64,000 nt of DNA from CAVPPA01 sp963841325 (GCA_963841325.1 CAWJBZ010000001.1:1-64000), one strand, 5' to 3'. Shown: positions 8,463 through 17,233, numbered from the stretch's first letter. Program-made: numbers and translations. The notes: generated by a model from the letters alone, not told the origin.

Positions 8463-9038
8463 TCACCTCTTTAGGGCTTGTTTAACCCGTTCTTCCAACG
8501 GTAGTTTAATATCAACCGTGGTTAGTGCTGCCCAAGCATCCTGTGGAGTGTAACCCAGACTGACTAAGGCTTCGATAGCTTCATCTTTAGGATTGAGACC
8601 AGGACGATTAACAATATTTTCAGCAGTTTCACTAACTTCTTGACCAACTTTATCACGTAGTTCAACGATAATTTGTTCAGCTGCTCGTTTACCTACTCCT
8701 CTAGCACTTTGCAGTAGTCTGACATCCCCAGAGGCAATAGCTTCTCGGACACGGGTAGCCGTGCCAATATCCAAAACAGCCAGAGCCACTTTCGGACCAA
8801 CTTTTTTGACACTTAGCAACTGTTCAAATAATTGTTTAGTGTCTAATGTTCTAAAACCATAGAGATCGTGTTGCTGTTCTCGAATATGTTCATAAACATA
8901 CAATTTGGCAAGTTCGGAAACGACTAGTTGATCATAATCCTCACGAGTCACAAACAAGCCGTAACCTACTCCCTGTACATTAAGCACAATGGTACCGATT
9001 GTCTTTTCACTAATTAAGCCTTCAAGCGTGGCGATCAT
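8463..9038 (-). CDS. ruvA: Holliday junction DNA-binding protein RuvA
   Basis: RuvA tetramers hold the junction in a square planar form for RuvB. An OB fold comes first (MIATLEGLISEK, GYGLFVT), then tandem helix-hairpin-helix motifs (VKKVGPKVALAVL, ARGVGKRAAEQIIVEL), then the C-terminal RuvB-binding three-helix domain (EAIEALVSLGYTPQDAW). The 191 residues are normal. It lies 8 nt after ruvC. Confidence 0.95.
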   Translation of the reverse strand: MIATLEGLISEKTIGTIVLNVQGVGYGLFVTREDYDQLVVSELAKLYVYEHIREQQHDLYGFRTLDTKQLFEQLLSVKKVGPKVALAVLDIGTATRVREAIASGDVRLLQSARGVGKRAAEQIIVELRDKVGQEVSETAENIVNRPGLNPKDEAIEALVSLGYTPQDAWAALTTVDIKLPLEERVKQALKR

Positions 9039-9046
9039 CGTATCTA

Positions 9047-9517
9047 TTATGGCATAGTTTGGGAGTGGGTTAGCGCTGCGGCTAGCGCATCAGCGCAATC
9101 ATCTGGTTGGGGGATCTCGGGAAGCTTTAAGATAACTCGAACCATTTCTTGAATCTGTTTTTTATCAGCTCGGCCGTAACCAGTGATAGCCATTTTTATT
9201 TGCAGCGGGGTGTATTCAAAAATAGTCAGCCCGGCTTGTTGGCCACAGAGTAACACTACTCCCCTGGCTTGGGCGACGGTCATAGCAGTAGTGATATTTC
9301 GAATAAAAAAGAGCTTTTCAACCGACATAACAGTTGGTTTAGTAGCTTTAATGATATCGGATAATTCCTGGTAAATCGTCTGCAGGCGCACGGCGTCATT
9401 TTCCTTGACTGGCGTTCGAATTACCCCAGCATCAATCAATTGAACATTATTCTTCAGCGACTCGATAACCCCAAAACCCAAAATACCGGTACCTGGATCA
9501 ATTCCCAAAATTCGCAT
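9047..9517 (-). CDS. ruvC: Holliday junction resolvase RuvC
   Basis: RuvC is the RNase H-fold nuclease that resolves junctions moved by RuvAB. Motif I ILGIDPGTGILGFG carries the first catalytic Asp, VEKLFF the Glu, and PDDCADALAAAL the last Asp pair. I place the start at ATG 9517 (MRILGIDPG), as in typical RuvC, rather than two codons upstream. A TATACT at 9529-9524 ends 6 nt before it, fitting a leaderless start. Gene order yebC-x-ruvC-ruvA-ruvB is a common bacterial arrangement. Confidence 0.94.
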   Translation of the reverse strand: MRILGIDPGTGILGFGVIESLKNNVQLIDAGVIRTPVKENDAVRLQTIYQELSDIIKATKPTVMSVEKLFFIRNITTAMTVAQARGVVLLCGQQAGLTIFEYTPLQIKMAITGYGRADKKQIQEMVRVILKLPEIPQPDDCADALAAALTHSQTMP

Positions 9518-9568
9518 ACCCATAGTATAAGCTAGTCGGCCAAGTTATTTAGAAACAGCGAGAAGTAA

Positions 9569-10024
9569 TTATCTAAGGAACGGGACTAGGATAATTAGGG
9601 CAGCAATAAACCAAGCCATTTCGACGATGGCACCGCTGGGACGTTCAAACCATTGGATCTTCACAGCGAATCTAGAATACCAATTAGGCTTCCAGACTGT
9701 TTGGTTTAGGGCGTGCCGATAACGATTAATTGCCAACAGATCTGGAGCGGCCGCTAAAAAAGCACAAATTACTGCCAATGGCCAACTGAGCGGTCGACTA
9801 ATAACTAACCAGAGCACTAAGCCAAAACAAAATAAGGCATCAGTGATTAACGCCCAGTGGAACCAAGTCGAGCGCATCATAGTGACGCCACGGTGACGCG
9901 GCCCGAAATGTGGCAGGGCATCACAAACGTAATGTGAAACCACTGCCATCGGTATTGCTACCACTGGTTCAGAGATAGTTAGCCCAATGACGGCGCCAGT
10001 TACGGCGTGATTAATAGCGCGCAT
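9569..10024 (-). CDS. Multi-pass membrane protein, YdjM/DUF457-like
   Basis: 151 residues with about four membrane segments. His residues early in the chain (INHAVTG) and the pair SHYVCDALPH, followed later by APDLLAI, are reminiscent of the membrane-bound metal-dependent hydrolase (YdjM/DUF457) family, which has similar H...H...D spacing. I am not certain of the family. It sits between yebC and ruvC and is probably co-transcribed. Confidence 0.65.
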   Translation of the reverse strand: MRAINHAVTGAVIGLTISEPVVAIPMAVVSHYVCDALPHFGPRHRGVTMMRSTWFHWALITDALFCFGLVLWLVISRPLSWPLAVICAFLAAAPDLLAINRYRHALNQTVWKPNWYSRFAVKIQWFERPSGAIVEMAWFIAALIILVPFLR

Positions 10025-10043
10025 TTGTTTTCAAATCCTTCAA

Positions 10044-10769
10044 CTATAATAACTCTTCCGGAATATCAAAGTTAACGTGAGTATTAGTTACATCATCTAG
10101 CTCATCAAGAGCATCCGTTAAACGAATAATTTTATCAGCTGTGTCTTTATCATCTACTTTAACGGTATGGTTAGGAACATAAGTTAGCTCTGTATCTAAA
10201 ATTTTAATCCCGGCGGCTGATAAGTTATCGCGTACATTAGCTAACTCAGCAGTTGAAGTATAAATAACCGACTCACTCCCTTCTTCTTGAACGTCTTCAG
10301 CTCCAGCATCTAAGGCTTTCATTAATAATTCATCGCCTGTACCCTGGACTCTAATCATACCTTTTCGATCAAACTGAAAAGTCACTGCTCCTTTTTCTGC
10401 CAAGCGACCGCCGTGTTTAGTAAAGGCTAATCGAACGTCTGGATAAGTTCGATTAAGATTATCTGTAGCACATTCCACTAATATAGCTACTCCGCCAGGG
10501 CCGTAACCCTCGTACATCACTTCCTGAATCTGGGCACCGCCTAGTTTACCAGCCCCACGATCAATGGAACGTTGAATGTTAGCAGTTGGCATATTAGATG
10601 CCCGCGCTTTATCAATCGCCAAGCGTAACGAAAAATTAGTTTCCGGATCGGCTCCGCTTCGAGCGGCTATCGCTAGAGCATTCCCTAGCCGTGTAAAGAT
10701 TGCTCCGCGGGCGGCATCTTTGACCGCTTTTTGCCGCTTAATTGTTGACCATTTACTATGACCTGACAT
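10044..10769 (-). CDS. yebC: YebC/PmpR family protein
   Basis: The N-terminus SGHSKWSTIKRQKAVKDAARG is the YebC/TACO1 signature. In other bacteria members act as DNA-binding regulators or help ribosomes through polyproline stretches. The three-domain length (241 residues) is normal, and the central MYEGYGPGGVAILVE is conserved. First gene of the ruvCAB cluster. Confidence 0.95.
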   Translation of the reverse strand: MSGHSKWSTIKRQKAVKDAARGAIFTRLGNALAIAARSGADPETNFSLRLAIDKARASNMPTANIQRSIDRGAGKLGGAQIQEVMYEGYGPGGVAILVECATDNLNRTYPDVRLAFTKHGGRLAEKGAVTFQFDRKGMIRVQGTGDELLMKALDAGAEDVQEEGSESVIYTSTAELANVRDNLSAAGIKILDTELTYVPNHTVKVDDKDTADKIIRLTDALDELDDVTNTHVNFDIPEELL

Positions 10770-11033
10770 TTTTTTAGAGTTCCAAATTCTTAAAATTTAT
10801 CGAAAGATTACTCAACTGATTAGGGGAAATTGTTAATGTATTAGCGCAACTGTAACTAAAGCGATCAGAAGCATCATATGGTTACTTTTGCTTAATACCC
10901 ATGTTATTTTACCACTCTAATCTTCTTAATTTATGACTTTCTAACGAAACGGTAATCTTATTAGCTGCACAGCATTTACTATAAGCAAAGATCAATCAAG
11001 ACATAATTATTAATTTAGTCTGCAACGTTGTAA

Positions 11034-11351
11034 CTAAGATGAAATGCTATCAGTTAAATCATGAAGTTCATTGATAAGTTCGTTGGTTTCTTTTTCAGAT
11101 AATGCATAAGTTAGTTGCAGTGTTAGTAGATAGCCATAGATTTCTTGTGATAAACGCGTTAGCTTATCTTGATTTAGTGTTGATTTATTATATTCACGGG
11201 CGAAGTTTATGGTGCTCTCTTTTAGGTTATTTGCAGTATCACCATCAGTGCCCGTAGAGCCGACAATGCCCGCAAAAGCACCACCCATGCGCATTACGTT
11301 AATACTCATTATTTTTTCAACAAATATATCCAGTTTAGTGGTGTCAGGCAT
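11034..11351 (-). CDS. Small helical protein of unknown function
   Basis: A 105-residue acidic, mostly helical protein. The middle contains a Gly-rich turn (GGAFAGIVGSTGTDGDTANN), and the C-terminus is predicted helix. No family recognised. A TATAAT at 11363-11358 ends 6 nt before the ATG, so the message is probably leaderless. Monocistronic, downstream of tRNA-Lys on the same strand. Confidence 0.55.
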   Translation of the reverse strand: MPDTTKLDIFVEKIMSINVMRMGGAFAGIVGSTGTDGDTANNLKESTINFAREYNKSTLNQDKLTRLSQEIYGYLLTLQLTYALSEKETNELINELHDLTDSISS

Positions 11352-11404
11352 GGGTGCATTATAACAAAAAGATCTCCCTTGAAATTCTTTGGGTATAAAT
11401 AAAA

Positions 11405-11481
11405 TGGAGGGCCCAGCGGGATTCGAACCCGCGACACCCTGCTTAAAAGGCAGGTGCTCTAACCGGCTGAGCTATGGGCCC
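11405..11481 (-). tRNA. tRNA-Lys (UUU)
   Basis: Read on the minus strand, a full cloverleaf runs from 11481 to 11408. The acceptor is GGGCCCA/TGGGCCC, the D arm GCTCAGCCGGTTAGAGC, the anticodon stem CCTGC/GCAGG with loop CTTTTAA, and the T arm CGGGTTCGAATCCCG. CCA is encoded at 11407-11405 and a T-rich tract follows. The unpaired base before CCA reads T, which is unusual for tRNA-Lys. Confidence 0.95.
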
Positions 11482-11597
11482 TGGTTGTATTCGCCTTAAT
11501 TCCTAACCAGTATTACTGGGTATATTAATTAAGGGCAGGAATAACTCCTTACATTATCTTCAAAAAGGCGTAAAAGTCAATCTGAGCGTAATCTGGC

Positions 11598-12083
11598 TTA
11601 ATGAGTTTTGTCCGAATGTCGCTTGGGGCGTAACAACCATAAAGTCAATAAACTGGCTAGCGCACTTAACCCAATAATTAAATCTTGCAACCGAATGGCC
11701 TGATGCCAGATCTTCATACTTGTTATGGCATGTGAGATACCAGGTGGCAATAATGGTACAACAAACAAGGTTAATAAACATCCCACACCCAGTGCCGGTA
11801 ATAAATTAATGATCAATTTTGTGCCGCGTACCGAGCGGACCATAAATAAAGCCGTAAAGACTGCGGGGAAAAGTAACAGAATAAGTTTCATAACACTGGT
11901 ACTGACGGACACATGCCCTAAAAAGGTTTGGGCAAAGGACTTGGCGTCGTTGCCTAAAAACTGGGTTAACACGTAGCCCAAACATAATCCCAGGAATACC
12001 ATAGTAGCGTTAATCCGCAACAACATTATGACAACGATCGGTAGCAACACTAGCCCAATGACTAGTATGAAATTATGGTCCAT
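11598..12083 (-). CDS. Multi-pass membrane protein of unknown function
   Basis: 161 residues with about five hydrophobic segments and a basic, His-containing tail. The layout (short loops, Gly-rich second helix) is vaguely CvpA-like, but no diagnostic motif was seen. A TATACT at 12096-12091 ends 7 nt before the ATG, suggesting a leaderless message separate from the ATP-grasp genes upstream. Confidence 0.6.
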   Translation of the reverse strand: MDHNFILVIGLVLLPIVVIMLLRINATMVFLGLCLGYVLTQFLGNDAKSFAQTFLGHVSVSTSVMKLILLLFPAVFTALFMVRSVRGTKLIINLLPALGVGCLLTLFVVPLLPPGISHAITSMKIWHQAIRLQDLIIGLSALASLLTLWLLRPKRHSDKTH

Positions 12084-12171
12084 ATGCCAAAGTATAGCAT
12101 GAGCAGTTTAGGATTTGATTGACCGAATAATTCTAGACGGAAGAAGCTAAAAATTATACGTTCTAGATATT

Positions 12172-13074
12172 TTAAGCGCCGACTTTGTCTTTTTTGCGTC
12201 GCGCCCGGGCGTTCTGTTCAACGTATTCGATTATTTTTTCAGCTACATTATGCCCAGTAACTTTTTCAATACCAAATCCTGGGCTGGCGTTCACTTCAAG
12301 TACCAGCAAACCGCGATTTGACCGAACCATATCTACGCCGCAAACCTGCAACCCCATAGCTTTAGCTGCTCGTTGGGCGATTTTACGTTCGTCATCACTT
12401 AATTTGATTGACTTCCCGATGCCGCCTTGATGTAAATTTGATCGGAAATCATCTCCCGGGTTTCGGCGTTCCATACTTGCAACCACGTGTCCATTAACTA
12501 CAAAAGCTCTAATGTCGCTACCTTCAGCTTCGGCAATGTATTCTTGAACCAGGAAGCTCACTTCCTCGACATTGAAAGCCTGCATCACTGCCCTGGCGGC
12601 TTTACGGCTCTCTGCCAACACCACACCTCTACCAAGTGTTCCTCTAGCGACTTTAATAATTACTGGTGCACCACCAATTAAATCCAGAACATTATCAAAA
12701 TCGGCAGTTTCACGAACGAAGACTGTTTTAGGAATACCGATACCGGCTTTAGCTAACAACTGCATACTCCGTAACTTATCCCGAGCTCTAGTCAGGGCAA
12801 TTGAGGTGGTAGTAGTAAAAACGTTTTGCATTTCAAATTGTCGCACAATAGAGGCGCCATACCGCGTTAAACTAGAAGCAATCCGCGGGATAACTACATC
12901 AACATTAACTAGCTCTTCGCCCTTATATCGAACGACTGGTTTATTACTCTCCACCGACATATAACATTTCGCATAATTAATTATTCGGACATTATGACCT
13001 AACGCCACAGCTTCTTCTTTAAGACGCTTTGTCGAATAATTACCCGGGCCTTTAGATAAAATCACAATATTCAT
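12172..13074 (-). CDS. rimK: RimK-type ATP-grasp ligase
   Basis: RimK-family enzymes use ATP to add amino acids, classically Glu, to the C-terminus of a protein or peptide. Seen here: the N-terminal pre-ATP-grasp domain (MNIVILSKGPGNYSTKRL), ATP-binding APVIIKVARGTLGRGVVL near residue 140, the acceptor region ERRNPGDDFRSNLHQGG, and metal ligands in GVDMVRSNRGLLVLEVNASPG (Asp...Glu-x-Asn). The length is as for E. coli RimK (about 300). A GTG at 13077 or ATG at 13074 could start it; both overlap the stop of the upstream fusion gene region, so the two are coupled. Substrate is unknown; S6 glutamylation is only one possibility. Confidence 0.85.
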   Translation of the reverse strand: MNIVILSKGPGNYSTKRLKEEAVALGHNVRIINYAKCYMSVESNKPVVRYKGEELVNVDVVIPRIASSLTRYGASIVRQFEMQNVFTTTTSIALTRARDKLRSMQLLAKAGIGIPKTVFVRETADFDNVLDLIGGAPVIIKVARGTLGRGVVLAESRKAARAVMQAFNVEEVSFLVQEYIAEAEGSDIRAFVVNGHVVASMERRNPGDDFRSNLHQGGIGKSIKLSDDERKIAQRAAKAMGLQVCGVDMVRSNRGLLVLEVNASPGFGIEKVTGHNVAEKIIEYVEQNARARRKKDKVGA

Positions 13075-13076
13075 CA

Positions 13077-14417
13077 CTACTCTCTCCTCAATTCTTCATC
13101 AATAAACTTAGCAAAGGCGACTTGCTTTTCGGTTACGAAAGCACCGGTAGCAATCTGTGGACCTTCATTAACCTCCAGACAATACCACGAATCGGTCTGC
13201 TTGTCTCGCACCATATCGACGCCAGCTACATCTCGCTGCAATATATTCACCGCCAAAACACTCCATTTTTGCACCTTTCCCGGTAGGACACTTGTATCTT
13301 CTAGCCGTGCTTTTCCACCTCGGGAAACATTATTAAGATGGGTTGCTTTGTTTTTTCGCTGGCGATAAATAACCAGGACGATCTTACGGCCAAAGGTTAA
13401 GACTCGATAGTCGCCATCATTGTCAACATATGCTTGAGCAATCATGTGTAGCTCTTTTTCATCGATTACTTTACAAATTTTACGGAAAGCTGTCTTGTTG
13501 CGTATCAGGTAATTCTCCCGCCCTTTACTGCCATAAATGTCTTTCAGAATAAACGGTAAACCCAATACTGTTGAAAAACGCTCATAGGAATCCTTGATCT
13601 TATTTTTGGCAACAAATATTGATAGCGGAGTGGTTATGCCGTTGTCGTTTAACACCACATACTGAAATAATTTACTGCCACTTGGGGTATTACCGGCAAC
13701 TTGATCGACGAAATAAACACCGCGTTTTTGTAAATACTGGGCAGTGGCAGCAATAATATCCTTATTCGGCCGATTGCCGGAAACCGATTTGAAATAAACC
13801 ATATCAAAACTGGCAATATCTCGGGCTGAATCATTTAGAACAATCTTGGAGAGATGTTTCCCAAGGGTAAAGTCCAAATTATCATATGTCGCAACAGTGA
13901 CGTTTAATTTGTCATTGAACTCCCGTAAGGGATTAATAAATTTCTGAACTATCGAGAGATCATGATTAGAAGCTAAGATTAACAGCTCTTGATGGTTTTT
14001 CCGCTGTTCGCGCGAAACATCAACAACGAATTTACTGTTTAATACCCGACGGCCAATTAATACCGGTAATCGGTTATGGGTCCGGTTAGCTAAGGTAAAG
14101 TTAGTGATAATCGGACGGCCGGCAATTACAACTTTGAGTTTAATTTTATAACGCAGTTCCGACTGACCAAACGAATTGCGCACTGCGGTAACGGTAAATG
14201 TTGGGCTAACCAGTTCTTTGCCGCTATAAAAAGGAGATTGTCGGTCAAATAAAACATAGTGTAAGACGCCTTTTATGGCTTTTACCTTACTGGCCCAGAT
14301 AACTGAACTATAAGCTCCAGTATCAACTTTAGCCGGTACATGCTTAAGTTGTAGACTGGGGAAATCTACGAACTCTTTGGAGCCAATGGTGGCAATTGGT
14401 TTGGAGTTGAATGTCAT
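13077..14417 (-). CDS. Retropepsin-like aspartic protease fused to an ATP-grasp ligase domain
   Basis: Residues about 1-140 match the RimK-associated retropepsin-like family (DUF785, often labelled ATP-dependent zinc protease), with active site VDTGAYSSVIW near residue 32 and LIGRRVL near 120. Residues about 150-446 form a second ATP-grasp ligase: LPFILKDIYGSKGRENYL, AQAYVDNDGDYRVL, SRGGKAR and GVDMVRDKQTDSWYCLEVNEGPQ, with metal ligands intact. In many bacteria protease and RimK are separate neighbours; here one polypeptide carries protease plus ligase, and a second RimK follows directly. The gene may both remove and add C-terminal residues; this is inference. Confidence 0.8.
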   Translation of the reverse strand: MTFNSKPIATIGSKEFVDFPSLQLKHVPAKVDTGAYSSVIWASKVKAIKGVLHYVLFDRQSPFYSGKELVSPTFTVTAVRNSFGQSELRYKIKLKVVIAGRPIITNFTLANRTHNRLPVLIGRRVLNSKFVVDVSREQRKNHQELLILASNHDLSIVQKFINPLREFNDKLNVTVATYDNLDFTLGKHLSKIVLNDSARDIASFDMVYFKSVSGNRPNKDIIAATAQYLQKRGVYFVDQVAGNTPSGSKLFQYVVLNDNGITTPLSIFVAKNKIKDSYERFSTVLGLPFILKDIYGSKGRENYLIRNKTAFRKICKVIDEKELHMIAQAYVDNDGDYRVLTFGRKIVLVIYRQRKNKATHLNNVSRGGKARLEDTSVLPGKVQKWSVLAVNILQRDVAGVDMVRDKQTDSWYCLEVNEGPQIATGAFVTEKQVAFAKFIDEELRRE

Positions 14418-14510
14418 ACTTAAGTCTCATCTGTTACAAAGTTAATATAAGGGTAGTAATTATAACATTTTTAGATACTTTATGCAAAGATTTATCGTTA
14501 TAATTTTCAG

Positions 14511-15422
14511 TTATAACTCTGCCTTACTTAGCGACGCGACTAATGCTACATGGCGTTCGTTAGTTGGATCAAATTTACCACATAACAGATATGCTAATAA
14601 TTCCTTAATGTTTACACCGCTGTTGAGTGATTGGACTACATAATCACCGATCATCTGGAAGCCTCGATAATAGGCCAGATCTTTAGTATTAACCGCTATA
14701 ACGTTGTTATCTAAAGCACCGCGGAAGATTCTGTTAACATACCTCCAACCACGTTGCTGGATAGATTCTTCATCGACTGGTTCACCTTGAGCTTGTTGAC
14801 GAACTATTTCTCGATTAACATATAAATCGTGGATCTGTGATCGAGTGAGGGTTGGGGTTCCAGAGGTCCCAAGTGCTAAACCAAAATCAACATATCTGTC
14901 AGATCGCCCTGCACTTAACTTACCAGTTAATCCATACTCAATAAAAACAGCTAGCCCTTCTTCGGCATCTAAAAATCCCGGCATACCAAACTCCATCATT
15001 GGTTCAGTGGTTTTACTACCATTGACGGCCCGAAGTGAATGAATTAACACTTCGTGACAAAATAATCTCTGGGCATCTGCAGGTGTCATTGGTGGATGAT
15101 TCATGGCAAAAGTGATTGTTCGACTTTTAGTGTCACTAGCGAAACTGATGCGATTTTTAGGTTCTACCTGCCAAGTATTCCGGATCGGTTCACTTTCCCC
15201 GAGTATAGCTATAGCTTGATTGAATACCGGTAAGTATAGGGGTGTAGCTTGTTTGGTGTCAGGTTCCAGTTCGCTAAACACAGCCAGAACATTAGTAAAT
15301 CGGTCTTTTAAAGCATCTGCTAGACGTTTGGCAGCGACTTCTCGGGCTTGATCTCGTTCAACTGCATGTAATTTATTTAGATTAACCGGATCTAGTACTT
15401 CATGCTCCTGTAAGATTGCCAA
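14511..15422 (-). CDS. DUF1704/MATCAP-type metallopeptidase, C-terminal catalytic part
   Basis: Contains CHEVLIH (residues 122-128), an HExxxH zinc motif, followed 25 residues later by EEGLAVFIEYG. This pair defines the DUF1704 family, also called flavohemoglobin expression-modulating QEGLA motif proteins, to which the eukaryotic MATCAP tyrosine/glutamate carboxypeptidases belong. The only start is TTG at 15422, with no Shine-Dalgarno. The frame is continuous with the upstream 138-residue open frame, interrupted by a single TAA (15428-15426). It is therefore probably the C-terminal two-thirds of one gene of about 440 codons. It lies 93 nt upstream of the protease-ligase fusion, suggesting a C-terminal trimming enzyme paired with ligases. 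Confidence 0.75.
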   Translation of the reverse strand: MAILQEHEVLDPVNLNKLHAVERDQAREVAAKRLADALKDRFTNVLAVFSELEPDTKQATPLYLPVFNQAIAILGESEPIRNTWQVEPKNRISFASDTKSRTITFAMNHPPMTPADAQRLFCHEVLIHSLRAVNGSKTTEPMMEFGMPGFLDAEEGLAVFIEYGLTGKLSAGRSDRYVDFGLALGTSGTPTLTRSQIHDLYVNREIVRQQAQGEPVDEESIQQRGWRYVNRIFRGALDNNVIAVNTKDLAYYRGFQMIGDYVVQSLNSGVNIKELLAYLLCGKFDPTNERHVALVASLSKAEL

Positions 15423-15425
15423 TAC

Positions 15426-15839
15426 TTAATTAACATAAGCTTGATCTACTAATGGGTTGTCTTGATAACCACTAAATTCAGTAATTTTGGTCTGGATAAG
15501 CCATTGAAACTCCTCAGACTCAGGTTCGCCATATAGATCTTTTGATTCTTTAGTGAGTTGATTAGCGATTAATTGTTGGTGCTCTGGAGGGCATTGTTGC
15601 AACAGATAACCGGCTAATACAATATGACCCAGGCGTAGAGCACGTGCCCGGTCTTCTTTCAGAACCGATCCTTCTTCGCTTTTAAAAAATTCACGCCAGA
15701 TGGCCCCTTCCTTTTGCACTGACTCCAAAGCACTTTTTTCAAGATTTGGGTAAGCAAGCCGGCTAGTGCCACTTAACTCTGGATCACGTTCAAAAGCCTT
15801 AAGCATGTCAACGGCGCGAGTATACTCATTTGATGGCAT
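15426..15839 (-). CDS. N-terminal part of the interrupted DUF1704 gene
   Basis: An open frame of 138 codons from ATG 15839 (MPSNEYTRAVDML) to TAA 15426. The next in-frame codons (GTA, then TTG 15422) continue straight into the metallopeptidase frame. The segment is helical and contains LYGEPESEEF; a Tyr-Gly-x-Pro motif at a comparable place is, as far as I recall, typical of DUF1704 N-terminal regions. An earlier TTG at 15875 is rejected as start because it serves better as the -35 element (TTGAAA, 16 nt, TATTGT, then 8 nt to ATG). The spacer contains the inverted repeat AATAACAG-taat-CTGTTATT. It could alternatively be a separate small protein. Confidence 0.6.
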   Translation of the reverse strand: MPSNEYTRAVDMLKAFERDPELSGTSRLAYPNLEKSALESVQKEGAIWREFFKSEEGSVLKEDRARALRLGHIVLAGYLLQQCPPEHQQLIANQLTKESKDLYGEPESEEFQWLIQTKITEFSGYQDNPLVDQAYVN

Positions 15840-15884
15840 AATAACATACAATAACAGATTACTGTTATTTTTCAAGACTTACTG

Positions 15885-15998
15885 CTACTGGGCGGAGTGG
15901 ACTTTTTCGTAGGCTAAAACGATAACTATGATAACCAGAAGAACTATCAAAATCAGTAAAGGTATCAATCCGGCTTGTTTGGAAATTATTTTATTCAT
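15885..15998 (-). CDS. 37-residue single-span membrane peptide
   Basis: ATG 15998 to TAG 15885. A short basic N-terminus (MNKIISKQ) is followed by about 20 strongly hydrophobic residues and a polar tail (AYEKVHSAQ), giving a convincing membrane helix. There is no Shine-Dalgarno, but a GATAAT sits 9 nt before the ATG. It lies between dnaJ and the DUF1704 gene on the same strand. Function unknown; the hydrophobic pattern could be accidental. Confidence 0.45.
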   Translation of the reverse strand: MNKIISKQAGLIPLLILIVLLVIIVIVLAYEKVHSAQ

Positions 15999-16049
15999 TT
16001 TGAGGTCATTATCTGACCATCGACCCTTTTTTGCAAGTAGCGATTAAGC

Positions 16050-17159
16050 TTAAAATAGATGCCGTTTTCGGGTTCCCGGTTCGGCAAGTTGCTCTAGTAA
16101 TTCGATTTGTTGCTTAGACAGTTTGGTTGGGGTATCGACAATCAAGGTAACGATATGGGCACCACGGCTATTACTGCGTAGGTGAGGTACCCCGTGATTG
16201 GATAATTTAAAGTCGCTGCCGGACTGAGTTCCGGCTGGTACTTTCATGGTGACGTTCCCGTCAACTGTCTCAACGTTAATGGTAGTTCCCAGAGCTGCCT
16301 CAACCATACTGATGTGTTCTTCGCTGAGGATTAATTCGCCTTCCCTGGTGAACTTTTTATGTGGTTTAACTCGTATATGGACATAAAGATCGCCCTTGGG
16401 GCCATTAGCGATCGCTTCGCCATGTTCCCGCAAGCGAATAGTCGCTCCGTCATCAATTCCAGCCGGAATTTTCAGGGTAATCCGCTGTTTTTTAGCTTGA
16501 GTCCCGCTCCCTCGACAAACACTACAAATTTTTTCCGGAACTTTACCGGTACCGTGACATTTAGGGCAAACCGAGGCTTGCTGAATGTTGCCGAAAATCG
16601 TCCGTGTGACGTTGACTACTTGGCCCCGGCCTTGACATTGATCACAAGTCTTCATTTCATAGCCGGGCTCGACAGTCGTACCATGACAATGCTCACAGCT
16701 ATCTTCCAGGTTAAGTATCAATTCGGTATCAGTTCCAAAAACTGCTTGCTCAAAACTAATTTCAATTTCGGCTTCGACATCACGGCCACGCCGAGCTTGC
16801 CGTTGCTGCGTCGAACTACCTCCGAAGAAACTGCTGAAAATATCCCCAAGACCCAAATCACCGAAGTCAAAATGCATCTCTTGACCATTACCAAATCCAC
16901 CAAAATCACCGAAACCGCCGAAGCCACTGGCATCCCCGGCTGCCCCACCTACACCGGCATGGCCAAATTGATCATAACGGCGGCGCTTTTCAGTATCTTT
17001 GAGTACTTCGTAGGCTTCATTGATCTCTTTGAATTTTTCTTCGTTGCCACCACGATCTGGGTGGTGCTCAACAGCCAAACGCCGGTAAGCCTTCTTAATC
17101 TCGTCCGGACTGGCGGTCTTGCCCACACCTAGAACCTCATAGTAATCTCGTTTAGCCAT
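16050..17159 (-). CDS. dnaJ: Chaperone DnaJ
   Basis: DnaJ is the J-domain cochaperone that loads clients on DnaK and stimulates its ATPase. J domain with HPD (EHHPDRGG) near residue 32, a Gly/Phe-rich linker (70-125), four CxxCxGxG zinc repeats (CEHCHG, CDQCQGRG, CPKCHGTG, CSVCRGSG) and C-terminal substrate domains. The 369 residues are standard. A TAGAAT at 17171-17166 ends 6 nt before the ATG, so besides readthrough from dnaK it may have a leaderless message of its own. Confidence 0.97.
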   Translation of the reverse strand: MAKRDYYEVLGVGKTASPDEIKKAYRRLAVEHHPDRGGNEEKFKEINEAYEVLKDTEKRRRYDQFGHAGVGGAAGDASGFGGFGDFGGFGNGQEMHFDFGDLGLGDIFSSFFGGSSTQQRQARRGRDVEAEIEISFEQAVFGTDTELILNLEDSCEHCHGTTVEPGYEMKTCDQCQGRGQVVNVTRTIFGNIQQASVCPKCHGTGKVPEKICSVCRGSGTQAKKQRITLKIPAGIDDGATIRLREHGEAIANGPKGDLYVHIRVKPHKKFTREGELILSEEHISMVEAALGTTINVETVDGNVTMKVPAGTQSGSDFKLSNHGVPHLRSNSRGAHIVTLIVDTPTKLSKQQIELLEQLAEPGTRKRHLF

Positions 17160-17191
17160 CTTATAATTCTACTTCAGATTTAAAGCCCGCC

Positions 17192-17233
17192 AGAACATCC
17201 GTAGATATTTCCTCTACACGTTAATGATGTTCT
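17192..17233 (-). other. Hairpin between dnaK and dnaJ
   Basis: An 8-bp inverted repeat AGAACATC/GATGTTCT (17192-17199, 17226-17233) encloses a second repeat (GTAGA/TCTAC). There is no T tract, so it is more likely an RNA stability or attenuation element than a terminator. It would reduce dnaJ relative to dnaK. Confidence 0.45.

Noticed and set aside
15837..15875. TTG start at 15875 for the DUF1704 N-terminal piece
   Set aside because: The added 12 residues are hydrophobic and not family-like; the bases fit a -35 box and an inverted repeat better.
16359..17132. 257-codon frame opposite dnaJ
   Set aside because: Fully antisense to a well-conserved gene with no family motif or start signal.
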